DNA of 64,000 nucleotides from Paractinoplanes durhamensis (lineage in GTDB: Bacteria > Actinomycetota > Actinomycetes > Mycobacteriales > Micromonosporaceae). The DNA lies in NCBI RefSeq assembly GCF_016862175.1, contig NZ_BOML01000058.1:186001-250000 (forward strand). Direction: 5' to 3'. Below the pieces are notes generated by a model. It was not told where the DNA came from. It was given only the letters and a program-made list of their open reading frames with translations, and searched no databases. The stretch's first letter is position 1. Every line of letters starts with the position of its first letter. Below are positions 49,949 to 57,789 of the stretch, piece after piece. A program made the translations under genes and the position numbers.

Positions 49949-50365
49949 GTGTCTTTCCTGAGAACCTTCTCCGTCCCGGAGCGAGTCGGCGCCTTCGGCC
50001 TGCTCGTCGGGGTCGGTGCTGCGGTCTGGCCGGTCTTCACCGACCACACCGGCGCCTCCCTGCCGTGCCCGCTGCGCACGCTGACCGGAGTGCCGTGCCC
50101 GGCATGCGGTCTGACGACCGCGGCCGTCGCGCTGGTCCGGGGCGAGTTCGGGGCGGCGTTCGGCGCCAACCCGTTGATCTTCGTCCTGGCGGCGCTTGCC
50201 GTCGCCGTCGTTCCCCTCGTGGTGTTGCGTGCCACGGGTGTACTGGAGTCACCACGGCCGTGGTCGTCGAAAAGGCGGCGGTGGGCGGGATGGCTCAGCG
50301 GGCTGCTCGCGGTCGCGAGCTGGCTCTTCCAACTGCATCGGCTCGGCATCGGCCGGGCCTCGTAA
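49949..50365 (+). CDS. DUF2752 membrane protein
   Basis: 138 residues from GTG 49949; an earlier in-frame GTG at 49856 is possible but passes through an AT-rich promoter-like stretch. Three membrane helices and the family motif CPLRTLTGVPCPACGLTTA (three Cys) then FGANPL. Located 12 bases before an RDD gene on the same strand, a frequent pairing in actinobacteria. Function unknown. Confidence 0.8.
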   Translation: MSFLRTFSVPERVGAFGLLVGVGAAVWPVFTDHTGASLPCPLRTLTGVPCPACGLTTAAVALVRGEFGAAFGANPLIFVLAALAVAVVPLVVLRATGVLESPRPWSSKRRRWAGWLSGLLAVASWLFQLHRLGIGRAS

Positions 50366-50377
50366 AGGATCAGCGAG

Positions 50378-50920
50378 ATGACATATCCACCGAACAACGA
50401 CCCGTACGCCAACCAGCAGCCGCCGCAGCAGCCCTACGGTGCCCCGCCGCCGCAGTACGGCGCGCCGCAGCAGCCGTACGGCCAGCCGCAGTACGGCGCG
50501 CCGGCCGGTTACGGTGCCCCCGCGGTCAACTACGCCCACTGGGGTCTCCGCGTCGGCGCGTTCCTGGTCGACGAGGTCTGCGTGCTGCCGTTCTACCTGA
50601 TCGCGATCACGCTGGGTAACGGCGACAACGGGCTGAACGCCTTCTACTTCATCTTCATGCTGCTGGCCCTGGTCGTGCAGGGTTACAACCGCTGGTACCA
50701 GGCGGGCAAGACCGGCCAGAGCTGGGGCAAGAAGGCGCTGGGCATCCGCCTCGTGCGCGAGGACTCGGGCCAGCCGATCGGTGCCGGCCTCGCGTTCGGT
50801 CGCGACTTCCTGCACATCGTCGACGGCCTGCCCTGCTACATCGGCTACCTGTGGCCGCTGTGGGACCAGAAGAAGCAGACCTTCTCCGACAAGATCGTCA
50901 AGACGATCGTCGTCAAGTGA
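50378..50920 (+). CDS. RDD-family membrane protein with Pro/Gln/Tyr-rich N-terminus
   Basis: 180 residues. The first 48 residues are low-complexity repeats of PQQPYGAP type. The RDD domain follows: WGLRVGAFLVDEVC (RxxAxxxD-like, with Arg and Asp), two membrane helices, QSWGKKALGIRLVRED (conserved G-K-x-x-x-G) and FGRDFLHIVDG, DKIVKTIVV at the end. Transporter-like or scaffold role not established. Coexpressed with the DUF2752 gene and closed by the terminator at 50925. Confidence 0.85.
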   Translation: MTYPPNNDPYANQQPPQQPYGAPPPQYGAPQQPYGQPQYGAPAGYGAPAVNYAHWGLRVGAFLVDEVCVLPFYLIAITLGNGDNGLNAFYFIFMLLALVVQGYNRWYQAGKTGQSWGKKALGIRLVREDSGQPIGAGLAFGRDFLHIVDGLPCYIGYLWPLWDQKKQTFSDKIVKTIVVK

Positions 50921-50924
50921 TGTA

Positions 50925-50958
50925 GTGGGTGCCGGCCGTGTCTTCGGCCGGCACCCAC
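50925..50958. terminator. bidirectional terminator
   Basis: GTGGGTGCCGGCC (50925-50937) pairs perfectly with 50946-50958, 8-base loop. It lies between the RDD stop and the convergent permease stop at 50966. Confidence 0.8.
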
Positions 50959-50965
50959 ATCGCTC

Positions 50966-51775
50966 TCAACCCTTGATCGAGCCGGCCGTGATGCCGGCGA
51001 CGAAGTGCCGCTGCAGGAACGCGTAGGCCAGCACCATCGGCACCGACGCGACCACCACGCCGGTGAACAGCAGCGGGTAGTCGGTCAAATACTCGCCCTG
51101 GAAGTCGAGCAGCGCCAGCGGCAGGGTCCGCTTGGCCGGGTCGTCGATGAACAGCAGCGGATACAGCAGGTCGTTCCAGTGCATGACGACCAGGAAGATC
51201 GACGTGGCGGCCAGCGACGGGTACGACAACGGCACCGCCACCTTCCGGAACATCGTCCACGCTCCGGCGCCGTCCAGCTCGGCGGCCTCGTAGAGCTCCC
51301 GCGGCAGGGTCCGCATGAAGCCGGTCAGGATGAACACCGCCACCGGCAGCGTCACCACCACGTTGATCAGCATCAGGCCGGTCAGGCTGTCGCGCAGACC
51401 GAGCCGGTCGAACTGCACGTACTGCGGGATCATCATGGCCTGCGCGGGCACGGCCAGACCGGCCGCGAAGATGCCGAAGACCGCATGACCCCACCAACCG
51501 GGAAGACGAGCTGCGGCGTACGCCGTCAAGCTCGCCAAAATCAGCGTGGCCGGCACCGAGACCGCGACCACCGTGATGCTGTTGCCCAGCACGCGCAGCA
51601 GGTTCTGCTGGCGCAGCACGGTGTCGTAGTTGTCCAGGGTCGGATGGGTGGGCAGCCCGAACGGTGAGGCGAACAGCTGCTGCGTGGTCTTGACCGAGCC
51701 GCCGACCACGACCAGCAGCGGCACGATCACGATCAGGGCGTAGAAGCCGAGCAGGGCCCGGCGGCCGATCCTCAT
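50966..51775 (-). CDS. carbohydrate (CUT1) ABC transporter permease, MalG-like
   Basis: 269 residues from ATG 51775, ATGA overlap with the partner permease. Six helices and the EAA loop ELYEAAELDGAGAWTMFRKVAVPL, typical of MalG-type permeases; family-typical HWNDLLYPLLF. No ATPase gene is present; actinobacteria often use a shared MsiK-type ATPase for such importers. Confidence 0.92.
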   Translation of the reverse strand: MRIGRRALLGFYALIVIVPLLVVVGGSVKTTQQLFASPFGLPTHPTLDNYDTVLRQQNLLRVLGNSITVVAVSVPATLILASLTAYAAARLPGWWGHAVFGIFAAGLAVPAQAMMIPQYVQFDRLGLRDSLTGLMLINVVVTLPVAVFILTGFMRTLPRELYEAAELDGAGAWTMFRKVAVPLSYPSLAATSIFLVVMHWNDLLYPLLFIDDPAKRTLPLALLDFQGEYLTDYPLLFTGVVVASVPMVLAYAFLQRHFVAGITAGSIKG

Positions 51776-52620
51776 CGGTGCGCCAATCGGGTGGCCCGGT
51801 TCTGCGCCACCGTGACCGCCGCGATGGCCAGCATGAAGACGACCGACTCGGCCGCCGCGTACCCCAGCTGGTTGTTGGCGAAGGTGGTGTAGATCCGGGT
51901 GGACAGGATGTCGAGCGCGCCCCGCGGCGGGTTGCCGCCGAGCCCGAGGATCAGGTCGAACGCCTTGAACGACTGGATCGTGGTGTAGGCGACGACCAGC
52001 GTGGTGGCCGGCGCGACCAGCGGCCAGGTGATGTGCCGGAACTGCTGCCACCGGTTGGCGCCGTCGGTGCGGGCCGCCTCGTAGAGCTCGGGCGGGATCT
52101 GGTTGATCCCGGCCAAGTAGATGATCATCATCTGCCCGGCGTGGAACCAGATCTGGGTGATCGCCACGAAGAAGATGGCCTTCTTCTCGTCGCCGAGGTA
52201 CGACTCGTGCAGCCCGGTCAGCCGATTGGCCAGCCCGAAGTTCGGGTCGTAGACGAACCGCCAGACGAACGCCACCGACACCGACGACAGGATCGTCGGC
52301 AGGAAGAACAGCCCGCGCAGCCAGGTCGAGCCGCGGCTGCGGGCGGCCAGCAGCACCGCGAGGAACAGCGCCAGCACGGTCTGCCCGATCACCACGGCCA
52401 GCAGGAACTTCAGGTTGTTGCCGAGCGCGTTGCGGAACAGGTCGTCCGCCGTCGCGACCTCCCGGAAGTTGTCGAGCCCGACGTTGTGGAAGGACGGGCT
52501 GAAGCCGTCCCAGTCGGTCGTCGAGTACTGCAGGCCCTGCACGGCGGGGAGCACGAAGAACGTGCCGTACAGGGCCAGGGCCGGAACCGGGAAGAGCAGC
52601 AGCGATTTGGAGAATCTCAC
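51772..52620 (-). CDS. carbohydrate (CUT1) ABC transporter permease, MalF-like
   Basis: 282 residues from GTG 52620 in GTGA overlap with the binding-protein gene. Six helices; FFLPTILSSVSVAFVW and the EAA loop ELYEAARTDGANRWQQFRHITWPL. Forms the heterodimeric channel with the 50966 permease. Confidence 0.92.
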   Translation of the reverse strand: MRFSKSLLLFPVPALALYGTFFVLPAVQGLQYSTTDWDGFSPSFHNVGLDNFREVATADDLFRNALGNNLKFLLAVVIGQTVLALFLAVLLAARSRGSTWLRGLFFLPTILSSVSVAFVWRFVYDPNFGLANRLTGLHESYLGDEKKAIFFVAITQIWFHAGQMMIIYLAGINQIPPELYEAARTDGANRWQQFRHITWPLVAPATTLVVAYTTIQSFKAFDLILGLGGNPPRGALDILSTRIYTTFANNQLGYAAAESVVFMLAIAAVTVAQNRATRLAHR

Positions 52621-53885
52621 CGCTTCTGGTCGATCACGCGCTGCGCTGCCTCCGCCGCCTTCGCCGGGTCGGTGCCGCCGACCACCTGGACGGTGGCGTT
52701 CTCCACGGCCGAGCGCACGTCCAGGTTGTTGAACTGGAAGCGCGGTGCGAGCAGGGTCTTGCGGGTCAGCCAGGGCGCGAACGACTTGAGGTCCTCGTTG
52801 GTGTACTCGACGTCCTTGACCGTCACGTGCTGCGAGGTGCCGTTGGCGTAGACGCCGGCCACCGCCGGGTCGGCCAGGTGCTTGAGCCAGGCCAGGGCGG
52901 CACCCTGCTTGCTCGACTTGGCGTTGATGCCGAGGATGAAGGTCGCGTTGAAGACACCCTCGTATTTCGCCTTGTCGGCGGTGGTGGTGATCGGGGCGTA
53001 CAGGCCGAGGGGGAACTTCGCGCCGAGCTTGCGCACCGCCCCGGCCATGAACGAGCCGGTGGCCAGCAGCGCGGCCTTCTGAGTGGCGAAGAGCTGCTGC
53101 GCGGCCTCGCTGCCGGTGCCGTTGGCGCCGCTCTGCACGTACGGGCGGAGCTGGGCGTACTGCTTGAGGGTGTGCACGAACCACTCGTCGGTCGCCTTGA
53201 CCTCGCCGGTCTCGAACTTGCCGAGCGCGTCGTCGGACGGGATGTTGTTCATGACCATGGTGTTGAGCAGCTGACCGGCGTTGGCCGCGTCGCCGCCGGG
53301 CCAGGCGATCGGCGTGACGTCCTTGGCCTTGAGCCCGTCGAGCATCCCGAGGAAGCCGTCCCAGTCCTTCGGCAGGTCGGTGTAGCCGTACTTGGCCAGC
53401 AGATCCACGTTGGTCACCGGCATGTTGAAGACCAGCTGGTAGGGCAGGCCTAGTTGTTTGCTTTCGCTCGTCCCGGCTGCGATCAACTTGGGGTCGAATT
53501 TGCCGACCAGGTCGCTCTGCGTGGACAAATCGGCGAAAACGCCCACGCTGGCGATCTGGGTGAACTGGGCGCCGCGGAATGCGGTGAACGCATCGCCGAC
53601 CGAGCCGCCGCGGATCTTCTGCAGGGCGGTGCTCTGGTAGTCGTTCGACGGCGAGATGTCTTGCCGCACGGTGACCTTCGGGTTCTTCTGGACGAAGCTC
53701 GCGACGATCTGCTCGAGGACGTCCTTGTCCTCGGCCCGCCAGTGCGCGAACGAGAGCTGGCCCTCGACCGGCCCGTCGAAGCCGGTCACGGTCTTCTCGT
53801 CCGCGTCACCGCCCGGCCCGGCGCAGGCGGCAAGGGCGCTGCCGGCCGCGGCGAAGAGCAGGGTCCTTCTCGACAAGTTGGACAT
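52617..53885 (-). CDS. extracellular solute-binding lipoprotein (family 1)
   Basis: 422 residues from ATG 53885 with AAGGA upstream. Twin-Arg-like RRTLLFAAAG and lipobox LAAC near residue 21. Family-1 binding-protein features: LSFAHWRAEDKDVLEQIVASF at the N-lobe, LGLPYQLVFNMPVTNVDLL in the hinge region, and AALLATGSFMAGAV. Expected ligand is a sugar or sugar derivative. Fifteen bases downstream of the flavin monooxygenase gene, so probably in the same mRNA. Confidence 0.9.
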   Translation of the reverse strand: MSNLSRRTLLFAAAGSALAACAGPGGDADEKTVTGFDGPVEGQLSFAHWRAEDKDVLEQIVASFVQKNPKVTVRQDISPSNDYQSTALQKIRGGSVGDAFTAFRGAQFTQIASVGVFADLSTQSDLVGKFDPKLIAAGTSESKQLGLPYQLVFNMPVTNVDLLAKYGYTDLPKDWDGFLGMLDGLKAKDVTPIAWPGGDAANAGQLLNTMVMNNIPSDDALGKFETGEVKATDEWFVHTLKQYAQLRPYVQSGANGTGSEAAQQLFATQKAALLATGSFMAGAVRKLGAKFPLGLYAPITTTADKAKYEGVFNATFILGINAKSSKQGAALAWLKHLADPAVAGVYANGTSQHVTVKDVEYTNEDLKSFAPWLTRKTLLAPRFQFNNLDVRSAVENATVQVVGGTDPAKAAEAAQRVIDQKR

Positions 53886-53900
53886 TTCGGATTCCTTTAA

Positions 53901-55007
53901 TCACTGGGCCAACAGGCCGCGGGAACGCAATTCGGGGAAAAGGCCCTCGCCGACCCGGTACGCCTCTTCGAGGTGCGGGTAGCCGGAGAGGATGAACTCG
54001 TCGATGCCGAGGTCGTGGTACTCGGCGATCCGGTCGGCGACCTCGTGGTGACTGCCGACCAGGGCGGTGCCGGCGCCGGGCCGGACCAGGCCGACCCCCG
54101 CCCACAGATTGGGCGACACCTCGAGGGCGTCGGTGCGGCCGCCGTGCAGGGCGAGCATCCGCTGCTGGCCGACCGAATCGCCCTTGGCCAGCGACTCCTG
54201 CGCCTTGCGGATCTCGTCCGGGCCGAGCGCGTCGAGCATCTGCTGCGCCTCGGCCCACGCCTGCTCGGACGTGTCCCGGGTGATCACGTGCAGCCGGATG
54301 CCGAAGCGCAGGGTCCGGCCGTGCGCGGCGGCCCGCGCGCGCACCGCGGCGACCTTCTCGGCCACCGCTTTCGGCGGCTCGCCCCAGGTCAGGTAGACGT
54401 CGACGTGCTTGGCCGCGACGTCGAGCGCGGGCGTCGACGAGCCACCGAAATACAGCGTCGGCTGCGGGTCGGGCGGCGCCGACACGGTCGCCCCGGCCAC
54501 CTTGAAGTGCTCGCCGACGAAGTCGAACGGCTCCCCGGAGAGCGCGCCGCGCAGCACGCTGAGGAACTCGTCGGTCCGCCCGTACCGCTGGTCGTGGTCG
54601 AGCCAGTCACCGAACCGCCGCTGCTCGACCGCGTCGCTGCCGGTGACGATGTTGAGCAGCAGCCGGCCGCCGGAGAGCCGCTGATAGCTGGCCGCCATCT
54701 GCGCGGCGAGCGTCGGGGTGAGCGAGCCCGGCCGGAACGCGACGAGGAATTTGAGCCGCGTGGTCTCGCGCAGCAGCGCGGCCGTGGTGAGCCACGCATC
54801 CTCACAGTAGGTGCCGACCGGGGTAAGCACACCGGTGAATCCCGCGCGCTCGGCCGCGATCGCGACCTGGGCGAGATATCCCAGGTCAGGCTGCCGCAGA
54901 CCGGCGCCGGGCGAGCGGTGCGTGCTGCGCCCGCCGCGCTCGTCTACGCCCACGACGGTACGGCTGTCGCCGGTGGTCGGTAAGAACCAGTGCACGTGCA
55001 CAGACAT
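53901..55007 (-). CDS. FMN-dependent sulfonate monooxygenase (SsuD-like, LLM class)
   Basis: 368 residues from ATG 55007; the sequence before it to 55070 is unlikely to be coded. Bacterial luciferase-like fold. Motifs match SsuD rather than other LLM enzymes: VHWFLPTTGDSR near the start, AFRPGSLTPTLAAQMA, LLLNIVTGSD, YGRTDEFL and SPPDPQPTLYFGGSS. SsuD uses FMNH2 and oxygen to split sulfonates to aldehyde and sulfite. No flavin reductase or ssuABC genes are near; instead a sugar importer follows, which fits a sulfosugar substrate such as sulfoquinovose (inference). Confidence 0.85.
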   Translation of the reverse strand: MSVHVHWFLPTTGDSRTVVGVDERGGRSTHRSPGAGLRQPDLGYLAQVAIAAERAGFTGVLTPVGTYCEDAWLTTAALLRETTRLKFLVAFRPGSLTPTLAAQMAASYQRLSGGRLLLNIVTGSDAVEQRRFGDWLDHDQRYGRTDEFLSVLRGALSGEPFDFVGEHFKVAGATVSAPPDPQPTLYFGGSSTPALDVAAKHVDVYLTWGEPPKAVAEKVAAVRARAAAHGRTLRFGIRLHVITRDTSEQAWAEAQQMLDALGPDEIRKAQESLAKGDSVGQQRMLALHGGRTDALEVSPNLWAGVGLVRPGAGTALVGSHHEVADRIAEYHDLGIDEFILSGYPHLEEAYRVGEGLFPELRSRGLLAQ

Positions 55008-55091
55008 GACTGGGAATATCCCATGCAACCCATAGGTAAGGTCAACTCTTCCGATGGGTGGGATAGACAATCGTGACTACTGACTTCGTTA

Positions 55092-55108
55092 TTGCCACCT
55101 CTATGCAA
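55092..55108. promoter_or_regulatory. candidate Nur (nickel-uptake regulator) box
   Basis: TTGCCA-CCTCT-ATGCAA fits the Nur consensus tTGCaa-N5-ttGCAA known from Streptomyces. It lies 46 bases before the CbiM start. ATGCAA plus CCATAGGT recur at 55023-55037 and 55103-55119, close to each divergent gene. Confidence 0.45.
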
Positions 55109-55153
55109 TAGCCATAGGTGGCTAATATGCTGGCGGCCATGGACACACAGGCC

Positions 55154-55837
55154 ATGCACATCGCCAACGGCATCGTGAACGGGCCGGTCTCCGCGATCTT
55201 CGCGGTGATCGCCGTGGCGGCCCTGGCCTACTGCGTGCGGCGCGGTCGGGACGATCTCGACGAGCGGCTCGCACCGATGGCCGGCCTGGTCGCGGCGTTC
55301 ATCTTCGCCGTGCAGATGCTCAACTTCCAGGTGCTGCCGGGCATCTCCGGGCACCTGCTCGGCGGCACCCTCGCGGTGATCCTGGTCGGCCCGTGGGTCG
55401 GCGCGCTCTGCGTCTCGACCGTGCTGATCGTGCAGTGCCTGCTGTTCGGCGACGGCGGCCTGACCGCCCTGGGGCTGAACATCACGAACATGGCGCTGAT
55501 CGGCACCGCCGCCGGCTACCTGCTGGTGGTGGCCCTGCTGAAGGTGCTGCCCAAGACCCCGGCCAGCCTCAGCGCGACCGCGTTGATCGCCTCGATCATC
55601 AGCGTCGTGGCGGCTTCCCAGGGCTTCGTCCTGGAGTACGCATTGGGCGGCACCACCGACCTGTCGCTGCCGACGATCTCCGGCACCATGGCCGGCGTGC
55701 ACATCCTGATCGGCATCGGCGAGGGCCTGATCGCGGCGACCACGGTCGCCACCGTCGCCCGGGTCCGGCCCGACCTGGTCTACGCGCTCCGCCGCTTCCG
55801 TTCCGCCGCGCCGACCCCGACCGAGGTGCCCGCATGA
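55154..55837 (+). CDS. cbiM: CbiM/NikM-type nickel/cobalt ECF transporter S-component
   Basis: 227 residues from ATG 55154. Start chosen because CbiM/NikM proteins bind the metal with the N-terminal Met-His, and this ATG gives MHIANG; ATGs at 55118 and 55139 would bury that His behind an extension. Seven or so membrane helices, with MAGLVAAFIFAVQMLNFQVLPGISGHLLGG, split in short as VQMLNF and SGHLLGG, as in CbiM. Stop overlaps the next start in ATGA. With PDGLE, CbiQ and CbiO it makes a complete importer. Confidence 0.9.
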   Translation: MHIANGIVNGPVSAIFAVIAVAALAYCVRRGRDDLDERLAPMAGLVAAFIFAVQMLNFQVLPGISGHLLGGTLAVILVGPWVGALCVSTVLIVQCLLFGDGGLTALGLNITNMALIGTAAGYLLVVALLKVLPKTPASLSATALIASIISVVAASQGFVLEYALGGTTDLSLPTISGTMAGVHILIGIGEGLIAATTVATVARVRPDLVYALRRFRSAAPTPTEVPA

Positions 55838-56178
55838 AGAAGAAGACCTGGTTCTGGTTCGGCGGTCTGTTCGTCGCGCTGCTGCTGGCCGGCGTGGTCA
55901 GCAATTTCGCCTCGTCCAGCCCGGACGGTCTCGACGCGACCGCCCGCGAGGGCTGCACGTTCAATGCCGCCGGCGAGATCACCGGCGGCACCTGCATGGC
56001 CCAGCAGGAGAAAGATCACCAGCTGGCCGGCTCGCCGCTGGCCGACTACGGCATCAAGGGCATCGACAACCCGTACCTGTCGACCGGTCTGGCCGGGGTG
56101 GCCGGCGTGCTGATCACCTTCGCGATCGGCGGGGGCCTGTTCTGGGTGGCCCGCCGCCGCACGCACCAGGACGCCTGA
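55834..56178 (+). CDS. PDGLE-domain protein (CbiN/NikN-like)
   Basis: 114 residues. N-terminal membrane helix, the PDGL motif in SSPDGLDATA, an external loop with two Cys (GCTF, GTCM), GSPLADYGIKG, and a second helix near the C-terminus. This is the auxiliary subunit of cobalt/nickel ECF transporters. ATGA overlap with cbiM; the CbiQ TTG start follows one base after its stop. Confidence 0.85.
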   Translation: MKKKTWFWFGGLFVALLLAGVVSNFASSSPDGLDATAREGCTFNAAGEITGGTCMAQQEKDHQLAGSPLADYGIKGIDNPYLSTGLAGVAGVLITFAIGGGLFWVARRRTHQDA

Positions 56179-56179
56179 G

Positions 56180-56932
56180 TTGAGCGCCGCGCCCCTTTTC
56201 CTGGATCGGCCGAGCCCGGTGCACCGGCTCGCGCCCGAGGTGAAGATCGTGGCGACGGTGCTGTTCACGATCGTCGTGGTGGCGACGCCGCGCGAGCACG
56301 TGCTCCCGTTCGCCGGCTTCGCCGTCCTCCTCGCGATCGTCGCCGCGATCGCCCGGGTCCCGGCGTTCTGGCTGCTCAAGCGGGCCACCATCGAGCTGCC
56401 GTTCGTGCTGCTCGCGGTGTGGCTGCCGGTCGCCGGGCACGGCGAGCGGGTCGACTGGCTCGGCCTGTCGCTGTCCGTCGACGGCCTCTACGGTGCGTGG
56501 AACATCGTCGCCAAGGGCACCCTCGGCGTCCTCGCCTCGCTGCTGCTGGCCGCCTCCACCACCAGCCGCGACCTGATCATCGGCCTCGACCGGCTGCACT
56601 GCCCGTCGGTGTTCACCCAGATCGCCACGTTCATGCTGCGCTACCTGGACGTGCTGGTCGACGACGCCCGCCGGATGCGGATCGCCCGGCTCTCCCGCGG
56701 CTACGACCCGCGCTTCCTGTGGCAGGTCAAGGCGTTCGCGGTCGGCGTCGGCGCGCTGTTCCTGCGCGCCTACGAGCGGGGCGAGCGGGTCTACCTGGCG
56801 ATGGTGTCGCGCGGCTACACCGGGCGGCTGCCGGTGACCTCCGGCGAACCCGCGCCGGCCGCGCAGTGGGTGGCCTCGGCGATGCTGCCGGTCGCGTCGG
56901 CCGGCATCGCGCTGGCTACGGTTCTGGCATGA
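56180..56932 (+). CDS. cbiQ: CbiQ-type ECF transporter T-component
   Basis: 250 residues. TTG start at 56180 gives the family-typical opening with PSPVHRLAPEVKI. Four or five membrane helices and the coupling-helix motifs ARRMRIARLSRGYD and AMVSRGYTG (Ala-Arg-Gly type) that dock on CbiO. ATGA overlap with the ATPase gene. Confidence 0.88.
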   Translation: MSAAPLFLDRPSPVHRLAPEVKIVATVLFTIVVVATPREHVLPFAGFAVLLAIVAAIARVPAFWLLKRATIELPFVLLAVWLPVAGHGERVDWLGLSLSVDGLYGAWNIVAKGTLGVLASLLLAASTTSRDLIIGLDRLHCPSVFTQIATFMLRYLDVLVDDARRMRIARLSRGYDPRFLWQVKAFAVGVGALFLRAYERGERVYLAMVSRGYTGRLPVTSGEPAPAAQWVASAMLPVASAGIALATVLA

Positions 56933-57681
56933 CCCCGACGCTGCGGATCACCGGGCTGCACTTCGCCTACCCCGACGGGAGCGTGGCCCTGCAGGGTGTC
57001 GACCTCACCGTCGCCGAAGGTGAGAGGGTGGCCCTGCTCGGCCCCAACGGAGCCGGCAAGACCACCCTCGTACTGCACCTCAACGGCATTCTGCACGGCG
57101 GATCGGGCTCCGTCGAGATCACCGGCGTCCGCGTCGATCCGGCCGACCGTAGCCGGCTCGCCGACATCCGCCGCCGGGTCGGCATCGTCTTCCAGGACCC
57201 GGACGATCAGCTGTTCATGCCGACGGTCGCCGAGGACGTCGCGTTCGGCCCGGCCAACCTCGGCCTGCGCGGCCCGGAGCTGCACGAACGCGTCACCGAG
57301 GCGCTCGACGCGGTCGGCATGGGCGACTATCGCGACCGCGCCCCGCATCACCTGTCGTTCGGTCAGCGCCGCCGGGTCGCCGTCGCCACCGTGCTCGCGA
57401 TGCGGCCCGAGGTGCTGGTGCTCGACGAGCCGTCGTCCAATCTCGACCCGGCCAGCCGGCGCGAGCTCTACGAGATCCTGACCGGCCTGCCGATCACGAT
57501 CCTGATGGTCACCCACGACCTGCCGTACGCTCTGCAGCTCTGTGACCGCTCGGTGATCCTCGACGGCGGCCGGATCGCCGCCGACGGCCCCACCGGCGAC
57601 CTGCTCGCCGACGCCGCCCTGATGGAACGGCATCGGCTGGAGCTCCCGTTCGGGTTCAACCCCCTCATTCGTCGCACCTGA
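56929..57681 (+). CDS. cbiO: CbiO-type ECF transporter ATP-binding protein
   Basis: 250 residues. Walker A GPNGAGKTT, Q-loop GIVFQDPDDQLF (typical for CbiO/EcfA), signature LSFGQRRRVAVA with Phe in place of the usual second Gly, Walker B VLVLDEPSSNLD and switch His in VTHDLP. One ATPase gene only, so a homodimer is expected. Last gene of the importer operon. Confidence 0.92.
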   Translation: MTPTLRITGLHFAYPDGSVALQGVDLTVAEGERVALLGPNGAGKTTLVLHLNGILHGGSGSVEITGVRVDPADRSRLADIRRRVGIVFQDPDDQLFMPTVAEDVAFGPANLGLRGPELHERVTEALDAVGMGDYRDRAPHHLSFGQRRRVAVATVLAMRPEVLVLDEPSSNLDPASRRELYEILTGLPITILMVTHDLPYALQLCDRSVILDGGRIAADGPTGDLLADAALMERHRLELPFGFNPLIRRT

Positions 57682-57789
57682 CCGAGCGGATTGGTCACCG
57701 ACAGCAATCTCACTTTCGCCAAGCCGTAGCCCTTCCGGTGGCGAACCCCGTGCCGAGACAACAAGTCCCGGCACGGAAGGACAACCACC

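Noticed and set aside
55008..55153. Cobalamin riboswitch upstream of cbiM
   Set aside because: The gap is only about 146 bases and shared with a divergent gene; no B12-box-like conserved core was recognised. A covariance search would settle it.
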